From NCBI RefSeq assembly GCF_036898095.1, contig NC_090739.1, forward strand, positions 61,069,992 to 61,133,991: DNA of 64,000 nt, written 5' to 3'. How positions within the stretch are numbered: position 1 is the first letter of the stretch; the number at the start of each line of letters is the position of its first letter. The translations under genes were made by a program, and so were the position numbers. This document shows positions 1 through 11,587 of the stretch, piece after piece. This DNA comes from Palaemon carinicauda (lineage: Eukaryota; Arthropoda; Malacostraca; Decapoda; Palaemonidae). The notes under the pieces were generated by a model. The model was not told the origin of the DNA, made no database searches, and saw only the letters and a program-made list of their open reading frames with translations.

Positions 1-1441
1 GGGGTTAGTAATTTGGTTAATTCTTTAAACTCACTTTTTTATGGGAAGTTGCTCGTTTGTATTTTTCACCTACTTGTGAAATTCTAAATCATATTTCACT
101 TCTATATTCTTTGGGCTGATAACATCATTACCATCACTTTTAAAAAATCATAATACATTTTATTTTACACAAGAAAAAATACAAAATAATTCATGCATCA
201 TTCAAGAAACCCTAGCGAGATAAAAAAAATAATTTCTATTCTTTAATGAGAGACAAGTTTTTCACTTTGAACTGAGAGACATATTTAAGAGAGAGATTCT
301 TTTACTCACATTTTTTCTTTCTTGTCCTTTTGTTTACATCTTCTTCGCTTCGGTAATTGTTTCTTGTGTTTAGACTCTAGTTTCGTCTCACGTCCTCGCT
401 ATTCCTTTTGGCATCTTGATGTTTATTCTGCAAAAGTGTACAACTGGTATCTGGAAGAAATTATTCATTAATTTGTGCACTGATAAATATCACACGGCAT
501 TATATCCATTTAAGCTGCCACCATTTGTGATGCGTTGTTAGGGCATTTTCTATTTCTTTTATTAAGCACCACTTTAGTATTATTTTAATTAAGAAAAGTA
601 TCTCAGTAAATCATATCAGTGCAAATAATTATCTATATTTAGATCCTCAGGAAAGTGGGTGATGGTAAAATGTCGTATAGTTCCTTAACTTTACTTCTCG
701 AACTTGATGTACATTAGTTTTACAGTACTCTTCTACATGGAATAATTGGGTTTTGAATACAGACTGGAACAATAAAAACTCTCGAAGTTTGGAGGCTGCA
801 ACCGTAGACTTCTGCTACCACTTCAGCATTCGGGATGCGAAATCCATGAGTTCACTATGGGCGATTAGGGGATCGCTTCTTCGTAGATATGTCCACTCAT
901 TGACACTCTTCTTAGTAATTTCTCCTTCATCGAAGATAATCTTATACCTCCTGGTTGAAAGGTAATTTGTTGGCAGTTAGGGAACTCGGTCCCATGTCTG
1001 TCCGGCTTTGGACATTTAGAAAATTCTTCTTGTTAACTTGACGTTTAGTTAGTGAAGCCAACTTCTGCATCTGCGGTGGGGCCTCGCCCCATGATGGGGG
1101 GAGAGGGAGAAGGGACAACCGACTATGGTGGTTTACTTGTAGGAAAGAGCCGCTTCCTCTATGCAATCAACTGTTTAAGTAGCTTAGAATAAGGGCGCTG
1201 TAATTACGTCACGTCATGTGACTATTCTTGTGTTCTATTGGTCCCTTCTTCTAACGTAATGGTAACGTCATACATATGTCATTTCCGGTTTCTCGGCAAG
1301 TGAACTGGCATGCATTTCAGTTGCGTGAGTCACTCGATAGGTACCATCGTTTGGCCGGCTTGTTTTGGCTAATTAATCGCTATGTAAGCACTTTTCACAA
1401 ACATTGGCTTTCGAGTACCACTTCACTCTGATTTTATTTTC

Positions 1442-1443
<2 letters not shown>
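1..1443. other. Unassigned AT-rich sequence
   Basis: No reading frame longer than about 74 codons and no recognisable domain, RNA gene or terminal repeat was found. It is of mixed composition, unlike the ATT arrays that follow. It may be intergenic or intronic host DNA, or an old unrecognisable repeat. Confidence 0.5.

Positions 1444-1520
<77 letters not shown>
1444..1520. repeat. (CT)n microsatellite
   Basis: An essentially perfect CT dinucleotide run of about 77 bp ending in TTATTTC. It separates the unassigned left end from the ATT-module domain. Confidence 0.97.
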
Positions 1521-1522
<2 letters not shown>

Positions 1523-1596
1523 ATTTCAATGTCTCTATCGTTCAACTAACGAACAAAATTCATAAAATACTAAATCAAATACACATATCACCTTTT

Positions 1597-2244
1597 TCAG
1601 TAGCTCATATTGTAATAAATGTTGTTCTGTCTATTACTATTATTATCAATAATAATAATATTGTTGCAAACGTTTTTTCGTCCATTATTATTATTATTAT
1701 CATTTTAACATTATTATTATTATTAATTATTATCATTATTATTCTTATCATTATTCTTCTTATTATTAATATTATCATTAATATTGTTGTTATCAGTAGC
1801 TCGTATTGTTAAAAACGTCTTCTTCTGTTATTATTAGTATTATTATTACCATAATTATTATCATTATTATTTTTATTATCAATATTATCAGTAGCTCATA
1901 TTTTTGGAAATACTATTTTCTCCTTTTATTTTTGTTACTATCATTATTATTATTATTATCATTATTATTATTATTGTTGTTGTTGTTGTTATTATTATTA
2001 TTATTATTATTATTACAATTATTATTATTGTTGTTATTCTTATTATTATCAGTAGCTAATATTGTTGCAAAAGTTTTTTCGCCCATTATTATTATTATTA
2101 ATTATTATTATTATTATTATCAGTAGCTCATATTGTTGGAAATACTTTTTTTCTTCTTTCATTATTATTGTTATTATTTTTTATCATTATTTTTATTATC
2201 AATATTATCAGTAGCTCATATGTTTGGATATAATTTTTTCTCCT

Positions 2245-2330
<86 letters not shown>

Positions 2331-2407
2331 CATTATTATTATTATTATTATCTGTAGCTCATATTTTTGCAAACGTTCTTTCGTCCATTATAATTATTAT
2401 TTTTTTC

Positions 2408-2441
<34 letters not shown>

Positions 2442-2476
2442 CAATAGCTTATATTGCTGGAAAAAAAATTTATTCC

Positions 2477-2519
<43 letters not shown>

Positions 2520-2590
2520 GTAGTAGTAGTAGTAGTAGTAGTGGTAGTAGTAGTAGTAGCAGCTCATCTTCTTGGAAACATTTTCTTGTC

Positions 2591-2638
<48 letters not shown>

Positions 2639-2643
2639 CAGTG

Positions 2644-2677
<34 letters not shown>

Positions 2678-2805
2678 CAGTAGTAGTAGTATCAGCTGTT
2701 CATATTGTTGCAAACGTTTTTTCATCTATTATTATTAATATTATCATTATGACTAATATTATTATCATCATCATTATTATTATTATTATTATTATTATGA
2801 TTATC
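1597..2805. repeat. ATT array with interspersed 34-bp modules, copy I left part
   Basis: Runs of ATT alternate with a module that opens CAGTAGCTCATATTG, continues TTGCAAACG and closes TTTTTTCGTC. Variants occur in a fixed order: one with TTAAAAACG, one with TTTGGAAATACTTTTT, the standard one, one with GTTGGAAATAC, and a CATCTTCTTGGAAAC form followed by (AGT)n. The same order reappears near 15600-16340. The long hydrophobic reading frames here are translations of the repeat and not genes. Confidence 0.9.
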
Positions 2806-3187
2806 TTTGTAATTAACTTTTTCTATTGTTCTTATTATCTTTTTCTCTTCATTTGAACAATCCGCCAGTAACTGGGAAAGGGACATATCAATAGGAAGGT
2901 GATAAAGACCATATCATTCACAATTTGTCTTCAATATATCACAACACATTGTAAAAGTACAGATAATATGTACAAAGTATAAAACACTATCACAATGTTA
3001 GTGCACACAAAGTAATGGTCACTTTTGTACAAAAAATTATAAATTACGTGGAGTTAAGTTTAACACATCCTTCGACTCAACCGGTTTCAAGCAGTGAGAA
3101 GGTTTTCTGCTCATTGTCAAGAGTGAACTGAAATGCAGGTGTTATTTTGATGGCTTATATACGGAGTCCTGCTTCGACATTCCATCT

Positions 3188-3817
3188 TCAGTGGTTAAGA
3201 ACCGCCCTAGGGTGGAGATCATTAATCCTGGTGGGTGGTGGCCTCTGCCTCGCCGGGATGTTTGGTGGGATTATTGACTCTGGTTCTGTCAGGAGATAAT
3301 CCCTGTTTTGACCTTCGGCTATATCAGTCCTGTCATAGTTGTTATTGCCTGGACTATTGTTGGTGGTGGACCTTATACATGTTGGCAATAAGGTCCCTTC
3401 TTGCGTGGTGTTGAGGTTAGGTCTTTATTGTTGAATAAAAAGAGCTTCCATTATCCGGAGACGTCTGCTGTCAGGGGCACGGCCGATGATGGTTACATTT
3501 TTCACTATATGCTCCCTTGTTGTCTTGAAATTATGTTTTTGGAGGCAATGCATTTTTATTGCACCCTGTTGCACGTGGCAAGATAATCTCTTAGAAAGAC
3601 GCATCGTCGTCATCCCGATGTAGGTGCCAGGACATTCCTGGACGGGGCATTTATATCGGTACACTACGTTCGTCTTTTTCAAGTCATCTTGCATAGCAGG
3701 GGCAGGGTTGTTTTTCATTATCAAGTCTCGTGTTTTTGCTGATTGGTAATAAATAATGAGGTTGATTTCAGTATCCTCTGCCGTGGCAAAAACGTTGTTT
3801 TTTATTATATTTTTCAT
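3188..3817 (-). pseudogene. GIY-YIG endonuclease end of the Penelope-like ORF, broken
   Basis: This is the C-terminal nuclease region, which nicks target DNA for integration in this family. The frame 3425-3817 has a Cys pair (YKCPVQECPG) followed by TYIGMTTMRLSKR and a His-containing helix, the expected GIY-YIG layout. It stops after ALFIQQ because a CAA codon reads TAA. The tail continues at 3188-3388. The inverted arm on + (4762-5202) keeps CAA there and reads through, so the nonsense change is specific to this arm. An upstream frameshift disconnects it from the RT. Confidence 0.85.
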
Positions 3818-4766
3818 AATCTTCCTTGTAGTTTACGCTCATAATGCCTTTATAGTATAGATTTATTTTTGCTGGTGTGTTGGTATCATCAGGGCCTTCA
3901 TTCTGGTACCATTTCTCGATTTCTTTTTTAATTTGCCGATTAATGTCCTTATTCGTGACGCCATTATTCACCAGAATTTTAGTAACTCTGTCAAGTTCCT
4001 CGTGGGTGCCTCTCCACGAAGAACAGTGAGAAATGGCTCTCCAAATAAAAGCCTTAATGGTGGCAGTTTTATACCGACTAAGGCACTCGCTGTCACCATT
4101 CAGACATAGGCCGAGATTCGTTGGTTTTACGTATACCGAGGTATTAAAGCTATTATTGCTTGTTTCAACAAGGACATCAAGGAAGGGGAGACGTCCTTGG
4201 AGGCTGTGCTGTAGGGTGAACCTGAGCGAGCTGCATTCCTCGAAAATTCGGCGAAGTTCTTCTATGCTCTCCTGATTGGCTGTTTTTATGAAAGTATCGT
4301 CAATGTAGCGCACATAGAGGTCTGGTTTACTGATTTTTCGAAAAACTCTCTCCTCGACTACTCCCATATAAAAATTAGCAAAGAGGACGCCTAAAGGGGA
4401 CCCCATAGCGACTCCATCTTTCTGAATAAATATATGGCCCTTATGGGTAGTGAAAGGAGCTTTCTTGGTGCATATTTCTAATAGTGCATGGAGAGAGGCC
4501 TCGAGGATGTTGAGGGTGGGTGTCGTTGTATCCCTATAAACTCTGTCCATTATGAAGTTTATTGTTTCATTCACGGGAACGTTAGTAAATAGGGACTCGA
4601 CATCCATGGAGGCAATAACTCCGTCACTTGTGGAATTTCTCAGTTTTTCTAGGAATTCTGCTGATGATGTCACGCAATATTTATTGGGGATATAGGGTGT
4701 GAGCAAGGTGTTCAGTCTCTTAGCAAGCTGGTATGTAGGGGCAGGGCACTGGCTGATAATAGGCAC
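3768..4766 (-). CDS. Penelope-like reverse transcriptase (partial)
   Basis: This 332-aa frame encodes the polymerase of the Penelope-like element, which would copy element RNA at a nicked target in the nucleus. Near residues 50-65 there is a SMDVESLFTNVP motif, then KDGVAMGSPLGVLFANFYMG, then the catalytic YIDD box in LYVRYIDDTF. This motif set is characteristic of Penelope-type RT and unlike LINE or LTR enzymes. The N-terminal part of the ORF is missing: the frame opens next to the inverted-arm junction at about 4762, and the first residues (PAPTYQLAKRL) already belong to the RT core. The 3' end overlaps the next frame in an A-rich run near 3768-3817, where a frameshift separates RT from the GIY-YIG part. 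The family assignment is secure; the element is probably defective. Confidence 0.88.
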   Translation of the reverse strand: MPIISQCPAPTYQLAKRLNTLLTPYIPNKYCVTSSAEFLEKLRNSTSDGVIASMDVESLFTNVPVNETINFIMDRVYRDTTTPTLNILEASLHALLEICTKKAPFTTHKGHIFIQKDGVAMGSPLGVLFANFYMGVVEERVFRKISKPDLYVRYIDDTFIKTANQESIEELRRIFEECSSLRFTLQHSLQGRLPFLDVLVETSNNSFNTSVYVKPTNLGLCLNGDSECLSRYKTATIKAFIWRAISHCSSWRGTHEELDRVTKILVNNGVTNKDINRQIKKEIEKWYQNEGPDDTNTPAKINLYYKGIMSVNYKEDYEKYNKKQRFCHGRGY

Positions 4767-5650
4767 CTACATCGGGATGACGACGATGCGTCTTTCTAAG
4801 AGATTATCTTGCCACGTGCAACAGGGTGCAATAAAAATGCATTGCCTCCAAAAACATAATTTCAAGACAACAAGGGAGCATATAGTGAAAAATGTAACCA
4901 TCATCGGCCGTGCCCCTGACAGCAGACGTCTCCGGATAATGGAAGCTCTTTTTATTCAACAACAAAGACCTAACCTCAACACCACGCAAGAAGGGACCTT
5001 ATTGCCAACATGTATAAGGTCCACCACCAACAATAGTCCAGGCAATAACAACTATGACAGGACTGATATAGCCGAAGGTCAAAACAGGGATTATCTACTG
5101 ACAGAACCAGAGTCAATAATCCCACCAAACATCCCGGCGAGGCAGAGGCCACCAACCACTAGGATTAATGGTCTCCACCCTGGGGTGGTTCTTAACCACT
5201 GAAGATGGAATGTCGAAGCAGGACTCCGTATATAAGCCATCAAAATAACACCTGCATTTCAGTTCACTCTTGACAATGAGCAGAAAACCTTCTCACTGCT
5301 CGAAACCGGTTGAGTCGAAGGATGTATTAAACTTAACTCCACGTAATTTATAATTTTTTGTACAAAAGTGACCATTACTTTGTGTGCACTAACATTGTGA
5401 TAGCGTTTTATACTTTGTACATATTATCTGTACTTTTACAATGTGTTGTGATATATTAAAGACAAATTTGGAATGATATGGTCTTCATCACCTTCCTATT
5501 GATATGTCCCTTTCCCAGTTACTGGCGGATTGTTCAAAGGAAGAGAAAAAGATAATAAGAACAATAGAAAAAGTTAATTACAAAATTAACGCCACTGAGG
5601 CAGCAATCACTTTCAATAAAACCTGCTTAAAAGAGGGTCTACTCCCGAAA
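4762..5650 (+). pseudogene. Inverted Penelope arm: GIY-YIG tail, untranslated region, ORF start
   Basis: A + strand copy of the GIY-YIG C-terminal part (open to 5202), the spacer region, then a new ORF start at 5504. The last reads Met-Ser-Leu-Ser-Gln-Leu-Leu-Ala-Asp-Cys-Ser and continues through AAITFNKTCLKEGLLPKY, the N-terminal region of Penelope-type ORFs, until it runs into ATT repeat. The 167-aa frame starting at 4699 is a chimera across the inversion junction: its first 21 or so residues are antisense to the RT. No active product is expected. Confidence 0.8.
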
Positions 5651-5714
5651 TATTATGATTATCATCATTTGCTTATATTGTTTTAAATGTTTTCCTCTTC
5701 TTCTTAAATCAATA

Positions 5715-5752
<38 letters not shown>

Positions 5753-6794
5753 ATTATTATTATTATCATAACTATCATTATTATTATTATTATTATCATT
5801 ATTATTATTATTATTATTATCATTATTATTATTATTATTATTAACAGTAGCTCATATTGTTGCAAACCTATTTTCGTCTATTATTATTATTATCATCATA
5901 ACTATCATTATTATTGTTATCATTATTATCATTATAACTATTATTTTTATTATTATTATTATTATCAGTAGCTCATATTGATGCAAACGTTTTTCCGTCT
6001 ATTATTATTATCATTATCAGTAGCTCATATTGTTGCAAACGTTTTTTCGTCTATTATTATTATTCTTAATATAATCAGTAGCTCATATTGTTGCAAACGT
6101 TCTTACGTCTATTATTATTATTATCATAATTATTATTATTATCATTATTATTGTTATTATTATCATCAGTAACTAATGTTATTGCAAAAAAAGTTTTCGT
6201 CTAATATTATTATTATTATCAGTAGTTTATATTGTTGCATACGTTTTTTTTTCGTCTATTATTATTGTTATTATTATTATTATTATAATCAGTATCTCAT
6301 ATTGTTGCAAACGTTTTGTCGTTTATTATTCTTATTTTATCATAATTATTATTATTATTGTTATTATTATTAATAATATTTCTATTCTTATGATTGTGAT
6401 TATTATTATTATTGTTATTATCATTATTAGCTCATATTGTTGTAAACGTTTTTTTCGTCTATTATTATTAATGTTATTATTATTATCATTATTATTATTA
6501 TTACCATTATTATTATTATTTTTTTTATTATTATTATTATTATCAGTAGTTCATCTCGTTGGAAACCTCTTCTCGTCTATTACTATTATTCGTTTTATTA
6601 TTGTTATTATTATTATTATCATTATAATTATTGTTATTATTAGTATCAGCTGGTCATATAGTTGCAAACGTTTTTTTTTTTTGTCAATTATTATTTTCAG
6701 TAGCTCAAATTGTAACAAACGTTTTTTCGTCTATTATTATTTTTATTTTTATTAAATTAATATTGTCAATATTATTATTATTTTCATTATTATC

Positions 6795-6838
<44 letters not shown>

Positions 6839-6944
6839 CATTCTTTTTATTATTATTATTATTATTTTATTATTATTATCATTATCAGTAGCTCATATGT
6901 TTGGAAATACTTTTTGCTCCTTTTATTATTATTATTGTTACTAC

Positions 6945-6992
<48 letters not shown>
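5651..6992. repeat. ATT-module array, copy I right part
   Basis: The module domain resumes exactly after the Penelope insertion. In order there are TTGTTTTAAATG, TTGCAAACCTATTTTCG, several TTGCAAACG modules, a GTTGCATACG form, a CTCGTTGGAAACC form, CAGCTGGTCATA, CTCAAATTGTAACAAACG and a TTTGGAAATAC form. The same succession occurs at about 16375-17300. It ends in an uninterrupted (ATT)n run that abuts the next Penelope fragment. Confidence 0.9.
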
Positions 6993-6993
<1 letters not shown>

Positions 6994-7510
6994 GCTGCAT
7001 CGGCAGAATTCAGTTTCTTGTACAATTTCTCAATTTTACGGACAATTCTCTTTTCTGGGTTGCTACATTCAGCTAGCAAGTTGGCGAAGTTCATCAGGTA
7101 GGTGAAGAATACAATTCAGGTTAAGACTCGATGTAATTAACACAAGTACATGTAATACACGAAAAGTACAAAAGGCAAAGTCAGGAGTAGATCGCGACGC
7201 GTTTCGGAACTGCTTGCTCCGTCTTCAGGCGAGAAGTGAGGCTGTGGCTGGATCTGGGGCCTTATATATCCCGGCGCTGGTTCGTAGAAAGGGGCCTCGA
7301 ATTTTGATTGGCCAAGCGGAGGTTATAGGCTCGGGTGGCTGAGGTACGACGAGCTCGGTTCGGCCTCCCAGGCTGAGAGGTAGGACGGGATCCTGAATCC
7401 TGATTGGTCAGGACATGCGCCAAGACAGCCAAAAAGTCAGGCAAGCTCCTCTCTCGCTCAGCGGATTGGCTGAGGCGCGCGCCGAGACGGGCTCAAAGTC
7501 AGGCCGCCCA
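6993..7510 (-). mobile_element. Solo Penelope pseudo-LTR with ORF start
   Basis: On minus, a 5' region (7510 to 7095) precedes an ORF beginning at 7094 whose first residues (MNFANLLAECSNPEKRIVRK) resemble the ORF start of the element at 2806-5650. After LNSADAAI the codons become pure (ATA/AAT), so the element is truncated into the microsatellite. The upstream side ends against an ATT module (CTTCTTGGAAACG). It contains no RT or nuclease. It is from a different subfamily than the first element. Confidence 0.75.
7180..7235 (-). ncRNA. Possible degenerate hammerhead ribozyme core
   Basis: On minus, CTGAAGA is followed by CGGA, a 9-nt loop, TCCG and then AAACGCG...CGCG. This resembles CUGANGA, stem II, GAAA and stem III of the hammerhead motifs known in Penelope pseudo-LTRs. 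The G of GAAA would have to be shared with stem II, and I could not find a convincing stem I, so this is a candidate or a decayed copy. Confidence 0.3.
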
Positions 7511-7640
7511 TTCCCACGCTTCTTCTTGGAAACGTTTTCTTGTCCTTTATTATTATTATTATTATTATTAGTAGTAGTAGTAGTAGTAGTAGTATCAGCT
7601 GATCATATTGTTGCAAACGTTTTTTCGTAAATCATTATCA
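7511..7640. repeat. ATT and AGT runs with two modules
   Basis: A CTTCTTGGAAACG module, then (ATT)n, (AGT)n and ATCAGCTGATCATATTG leading to TTGCAAACG. This is the same module-ATT-AGT-CAGCTG order as at 2550-2720, 16250-16340 and 17610-17770. Confidence 0.85.
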
Positions 7641-9813
7641 TTATTATTGTTGTTATTATTATTATTGTTTTTATTATTGTTATGTTGTTATTGTTATTAT
7701 TGTTGTTATTGTTATTATTGTTATTATCTTTATTGTTATTATCTTTATTGTTATTTTTATTATCGTTATTGTTCTCTTATTGTTGTTATTATTATTATTA
7801 TTATTGCTATTGTTATTGTTATTATTGTTATTATTGCTATTGTTGTTATTATTGTTATTGTTGAAATTATTTTTATTGTTGTTATTATCGTTATTGTTGT
7901 TATTATTGTTATTGTTATTATTGTTGATATTATTGTTACTATTATTATTGTTGTTATGGTTATTTTGATGTAATTATTGTTATTGTTGTTTTTATTGTTA
8001 TTGTTGTTATTATTGTTATTGTTGTTATTATTTGTATTATTGTTATTATTACTGTTATTGTTATTATTGTTATTGTTATTATTATCCTTGTTATTATTGT
8101 TATTGTTGTTATTATTGTTATTTTGGTTATTGTTATCATTATTATTGTTTTTATTGTTATTATTGTTATTGTTATTTTTATTGTTGTTAGTATTATTGTT
8201 ATTATTGTTATTGCTATTGTTATTATTGTTTTTGTTATTGCTGTTGTTGTTGTTGTTGTTATTGTTGTAATAGTTAGTTGTTATTATTGTTATCGTTATT
8301 ATTATTGTTTTTATTGTTGTTGTTTTTGTTATTGTTGTTATTGTTATTATTGTTATTGTCGTTATTGTTATTGTTATTATTGTTATTGCTGTTATTGTTG
8401 TTATTATTGTTATTGTTGTTATTGTTATAGTTGTTATTGTTGTTATCATTATTGTTATTGTTTTTGTTATTATTGTTATTATGTTTTTGTTATTAGTATT
8501 GTTGTTATAGCTGCTAGTGTTGATATTATTGTTGTTATTATTATTATTGATATTGTTATTTTTGTTATTGTTATTATTGTTATTGTTATCATTTTTATTG
8601 TTGTTGTTATTGTTATAGTTGTTATTATTGTTTTTGTTATTATTGCTATTGTTATTGTTGTTGTCATTGTTATTGTTATTATTGTTATTGATGGTATTAT
8701 TGTTATTTTTACTGTTGTTATTATTTTTATTGGTGTTATTTTTGTTGTTGTTATTATTGTTATTGTTCTATTGTTATTGTTGTTATTGTTATTATTAATA
8801 GTGCTATTGTTACTGTTATTATTGTTATTGTTGGTATTGTTATAATTGTTATTGTTATTATTGTCATTGTTGTTATTATTGTTATAGTTGTTATTGTTAT
8901 TTTCGTTACCGTTATTATTGTCATTGTTCTTGTTGTTATTAATGTTATTGTTATTATTGTTATTGTTGTTATTGTTATTGTTATCATTGTTATTGTTATT
9001 ATTTTTGTTATTATAGTTATTTTTATTATTATTATTGATGTTCTTGTTATTGCTATAGTTATTGTTGTTTTTATTGTTAATATTGTTATTGTTATTATTG
9101 TTATTATTGTTACTAATATTGTTATTGCTGTTATCATTATTATTGTTATTGTTATTATTGATATTGTTATTTTTGTTATTGCCATTATTGTTATTGTTAT
9201 TATTGTTATTGGCATTAATGTTATTATTGTTGTTATTGCTATAGTTGTTATTATTGTTAGTTTTTATTGCTATTGTTATTGTTGTTATCATTGTTATTGT
9301 TGTTATGATTGTTATAATTATTATTATTATTGTTATTGATGGTATTAATGTTATTTTTACTGTTGTTATTGTTATTGTTGTTATTATTGTCGTTGTTATT
9401 ATTGTTATTGTTTTATTGTTATTGTTATTGTTATTATTAATATTGTTATTGTTATTATTGTTATTGTTGGTATTGTTATCATTGTTATTGTTATTATTGT
9501 CATTGTTGTTATTATTGTTATTGCTGTTATTGTTATTATTATTGTTATTGCTATTATTGTTATTGTTGTTATTGTTATTATTGTTATTGTTGTTATTTTG
9601 GTTATTATAGTTATTGTTATTATTATTATTGATGTTATTGTTATTGCTATTGTTATTGTTATTATTGTTATTGTTGATTTCATTGTTAATATTTTTATTG
9701 TTATTATTGTTATTGTTATTATTATTGTTGTTATTTTTATTATTATTATTGTTATTGTTTTTATTGTTGTTAGTTATTATCATTATTGTTATTATTATTG
9801 TTGTTGTTATTGT
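7641..9813. repeat. TTATTG-type satellite, left half
   Basis: About 2.2 kb of interleaved TTATTG, TTATTATTG and TTGTTATTG units with few other bases. All frames give Leu, Ile and Val on + or Asn, Thr and Ile on -, up to 434 codons. These are repeat translations. The array is continuous in type with 11588-12940 and was split by the LTR insertion between them. Confidence 0.93.
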
Positions 9814-11587
9814 TGTGAAGAATTTTCTTCACTACTCTTCGTCTTCCTAGTTTATATGTAGACTTTGTTATTGTTCCTGACGTCACGGCAGGGAAAAATA
9901 TGAGTACTGTGTCTTTCTTAACGAGTGTCACAAGATAAATACTTTTGTGTTTTTGTATTTATTATTCTACCTTAAGTATTTAGGTATTTTAAATCTCTTA
10001 ATTAGAACTCAAGTCTGCTAGTCTAGGAGGTATGGTTGTCCACACACGTAAGCCCGACTTGCTAAATTACATTTTAGTCTCATTTTTTATTCTGTATGCC
10101 AGATGTTTAGAGTTAGGATTATCTTTGTCCTCTGGAGTTGCAAGATTTTTCCTTGTATTCTAAATAAGTGTATTGCTAAAAATTCACAAGGCACAAGTTT
10201 TTCAAGCCTGTCCTAAATGAGAGTTGGCACCTCAAGACCATAGGCCTACGCATCAAGATACGATTTTGGGGGGAAGGAAGGAGGACGCTGCTGACCTGAA
10301 CTCGACCTCACAAACTTACAGGCCACGGCACTAAGCGGAGCTGCCAAGTCAGGCTCCAATGTCAACCTCGTGCTCCCACCCTCCTCTAACCAAGAATACG
10401 TAGAGGAGGTCAAGCAGATAACCAGTGTTAGTGCATAGCTGCTAATTCTACAGCACGTCGGTTCCAGTCTTGGGGGCTAGTTGGAGGGGGCTGTTGACTC
10501 CCCAAAATAAGTGCTGTAGGCCTAGTGAGCAAACTGAAGACCGCCACTTTCAGGACACGGGCGCCCACAACATATAAAATCTTGTGAGTTCAACTAATGG
10601 CCATTCCTCCTTTAGATAAGTTTCAATTTTTCATAAGTTAAGTTTAGGTATTATTCTGGCATCCCATCATTCGGGCTGCGTGCATGGAAATTAATGTACA
10701 GCACTCATAATTTTTGGTCTTGGTAATTGCTTGAGGTTACTGACCACATGTTGGGACCTCAAAGCAGCCTACCGCACAAATTGTTCATCAGAATATTTTG
10801 ATTCTATTTATTCTGTTTGAGAGTTAATCCACAAGTTAATTCCGTTTAATATTTTCAATATTTTGTGCTGTAAATTGATTCTCGTTTCACTTATTCATTT
10901 TACCATTTGAATTACCTATAATTGAGCTACTGATATTCTTTCCAATTTTTAATTTTGTTGTGTATAAATCATTGACTTATTTCCATTCCTTTTTACTGTA
11001 ATAAATCATTTGGAATAGATTATAAATTTTGGTATCTTTAACCCCATTATATGAATTTTACCAATTTATACTATGGGACGGGTCAGAAGTACCCATGATG
11101 TTGAGAGTAACCCACTCTAGATATAGGTAAGTTGGTATCAGCGAGTGTACACTCTTTAACTTAGCGCTTTGAAGGTGAAGATCACCATTTAACTTTACTT
11201 TATACTTTTATACTCCACTGCTCCCATTTTCTATTGTCTCTAATTGCATGAACGTAAGATACCTGTCCAGCATCTCTCTGTGGTCACTGGTACGGAGTCG
11301 AAACAGAGCCTAAGAGTGAGATGACTATAGACCTGACAAAGCTAGAGTAGGCCATAAATTATTTCTAATTTTACGTGTGGAGTTCTCCGGCCTCTGGACA
11401 GTAAAATTTCCTCCTTTTGTATTTAAGAGTGAAGGTTAGTGAACTATGGCAGTAAAGTATTAGCAGGACGTTTGTGTCCCGAGAGTAAGTGCTCATTATC
11501 CTCCCCTGTTGAGCTTTGGGTAATTGCCGTAGGGAGACTTTCCTGGACTAAGTTCCCACTCAACCATTTAGATAAAAATTCTCCACA
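9814..11587. mobile_element. Solo LTR of an LTR retrotransposon
   Basis: This 1774-bp unique segment begins TGTGAAGAATTTT and ends AAAAATTCTCCACA. The ends are inverted relatives with TG...CA borders. It is flanked on both sides by ATTGT (9809-9813 and 11588-11592), a 5-bp target duplication. No gag or pol frame lies inside, which fits a solo LTR left by recombination, or a short non-autonomous LTR element. A TGGTATCAGCGAG string near 11133 resembles a primer-binding site, but no second LTR was found. Confidence 0.72.

Larger units (their letters stand above)
2806..5650 (-). mobile_element. Penelope-like element with inverted arms
   Basis: The coding strand is minus. A reverse transcriptase frame (3768-4766) runs into a GIY-YIG region (3188-3817). 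About 824 bp at the left (2806-3629) recur as an inverted copy at the right (4762-5585): each arm holds the GIY-YIG C-terminal part, the 3' untranslated region and the start of the next ORF (Met-Ser-Leu-Ser..., + strand 5504 onward). The 13-bp sequence TATTATGATTATC flanks the element on both sides (2793-2805 and 5651-5663), so the inverted-arm structure integrated as one unit. Pseudo-LTRs and inverted partial copies are known features of Penelope-like elements. Frame breaks in the left arm make it inactive. Confidence 0.9.

Noticed and set aside
1806..2856. Overlapping poly-Ile, poly-Leu and poly-Tyr open frames
   Set aside because: Pure translation of ATT microsatellite in three phases, with no start context or domain.
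3401..3586. 61-aa + frame duplicated at 4804-4989 (-)
   Set aside because: Antisense shadow of the GIY-YIG coding arms of the Penelope element.
5200..5310. Hammerhead ribozyme in the first Penelope element
   Set aside because: CTGAAGA is followed by GTCGAAGC, and the GAAAC string is about 100 nt away, so the core cannot fold.
7766..9783. Long Asn-rich minus frames as prion-like proteins
   Set aside because: The satellite lacks stop triplets by composition; several phases are open at once.
11125..11150. TGGTATCAGCGAG as a primer-binding site
   Set aside because: It lies inside a segment whose outer ends and target duplication define a solo LTR; no second LTR or gag follows.
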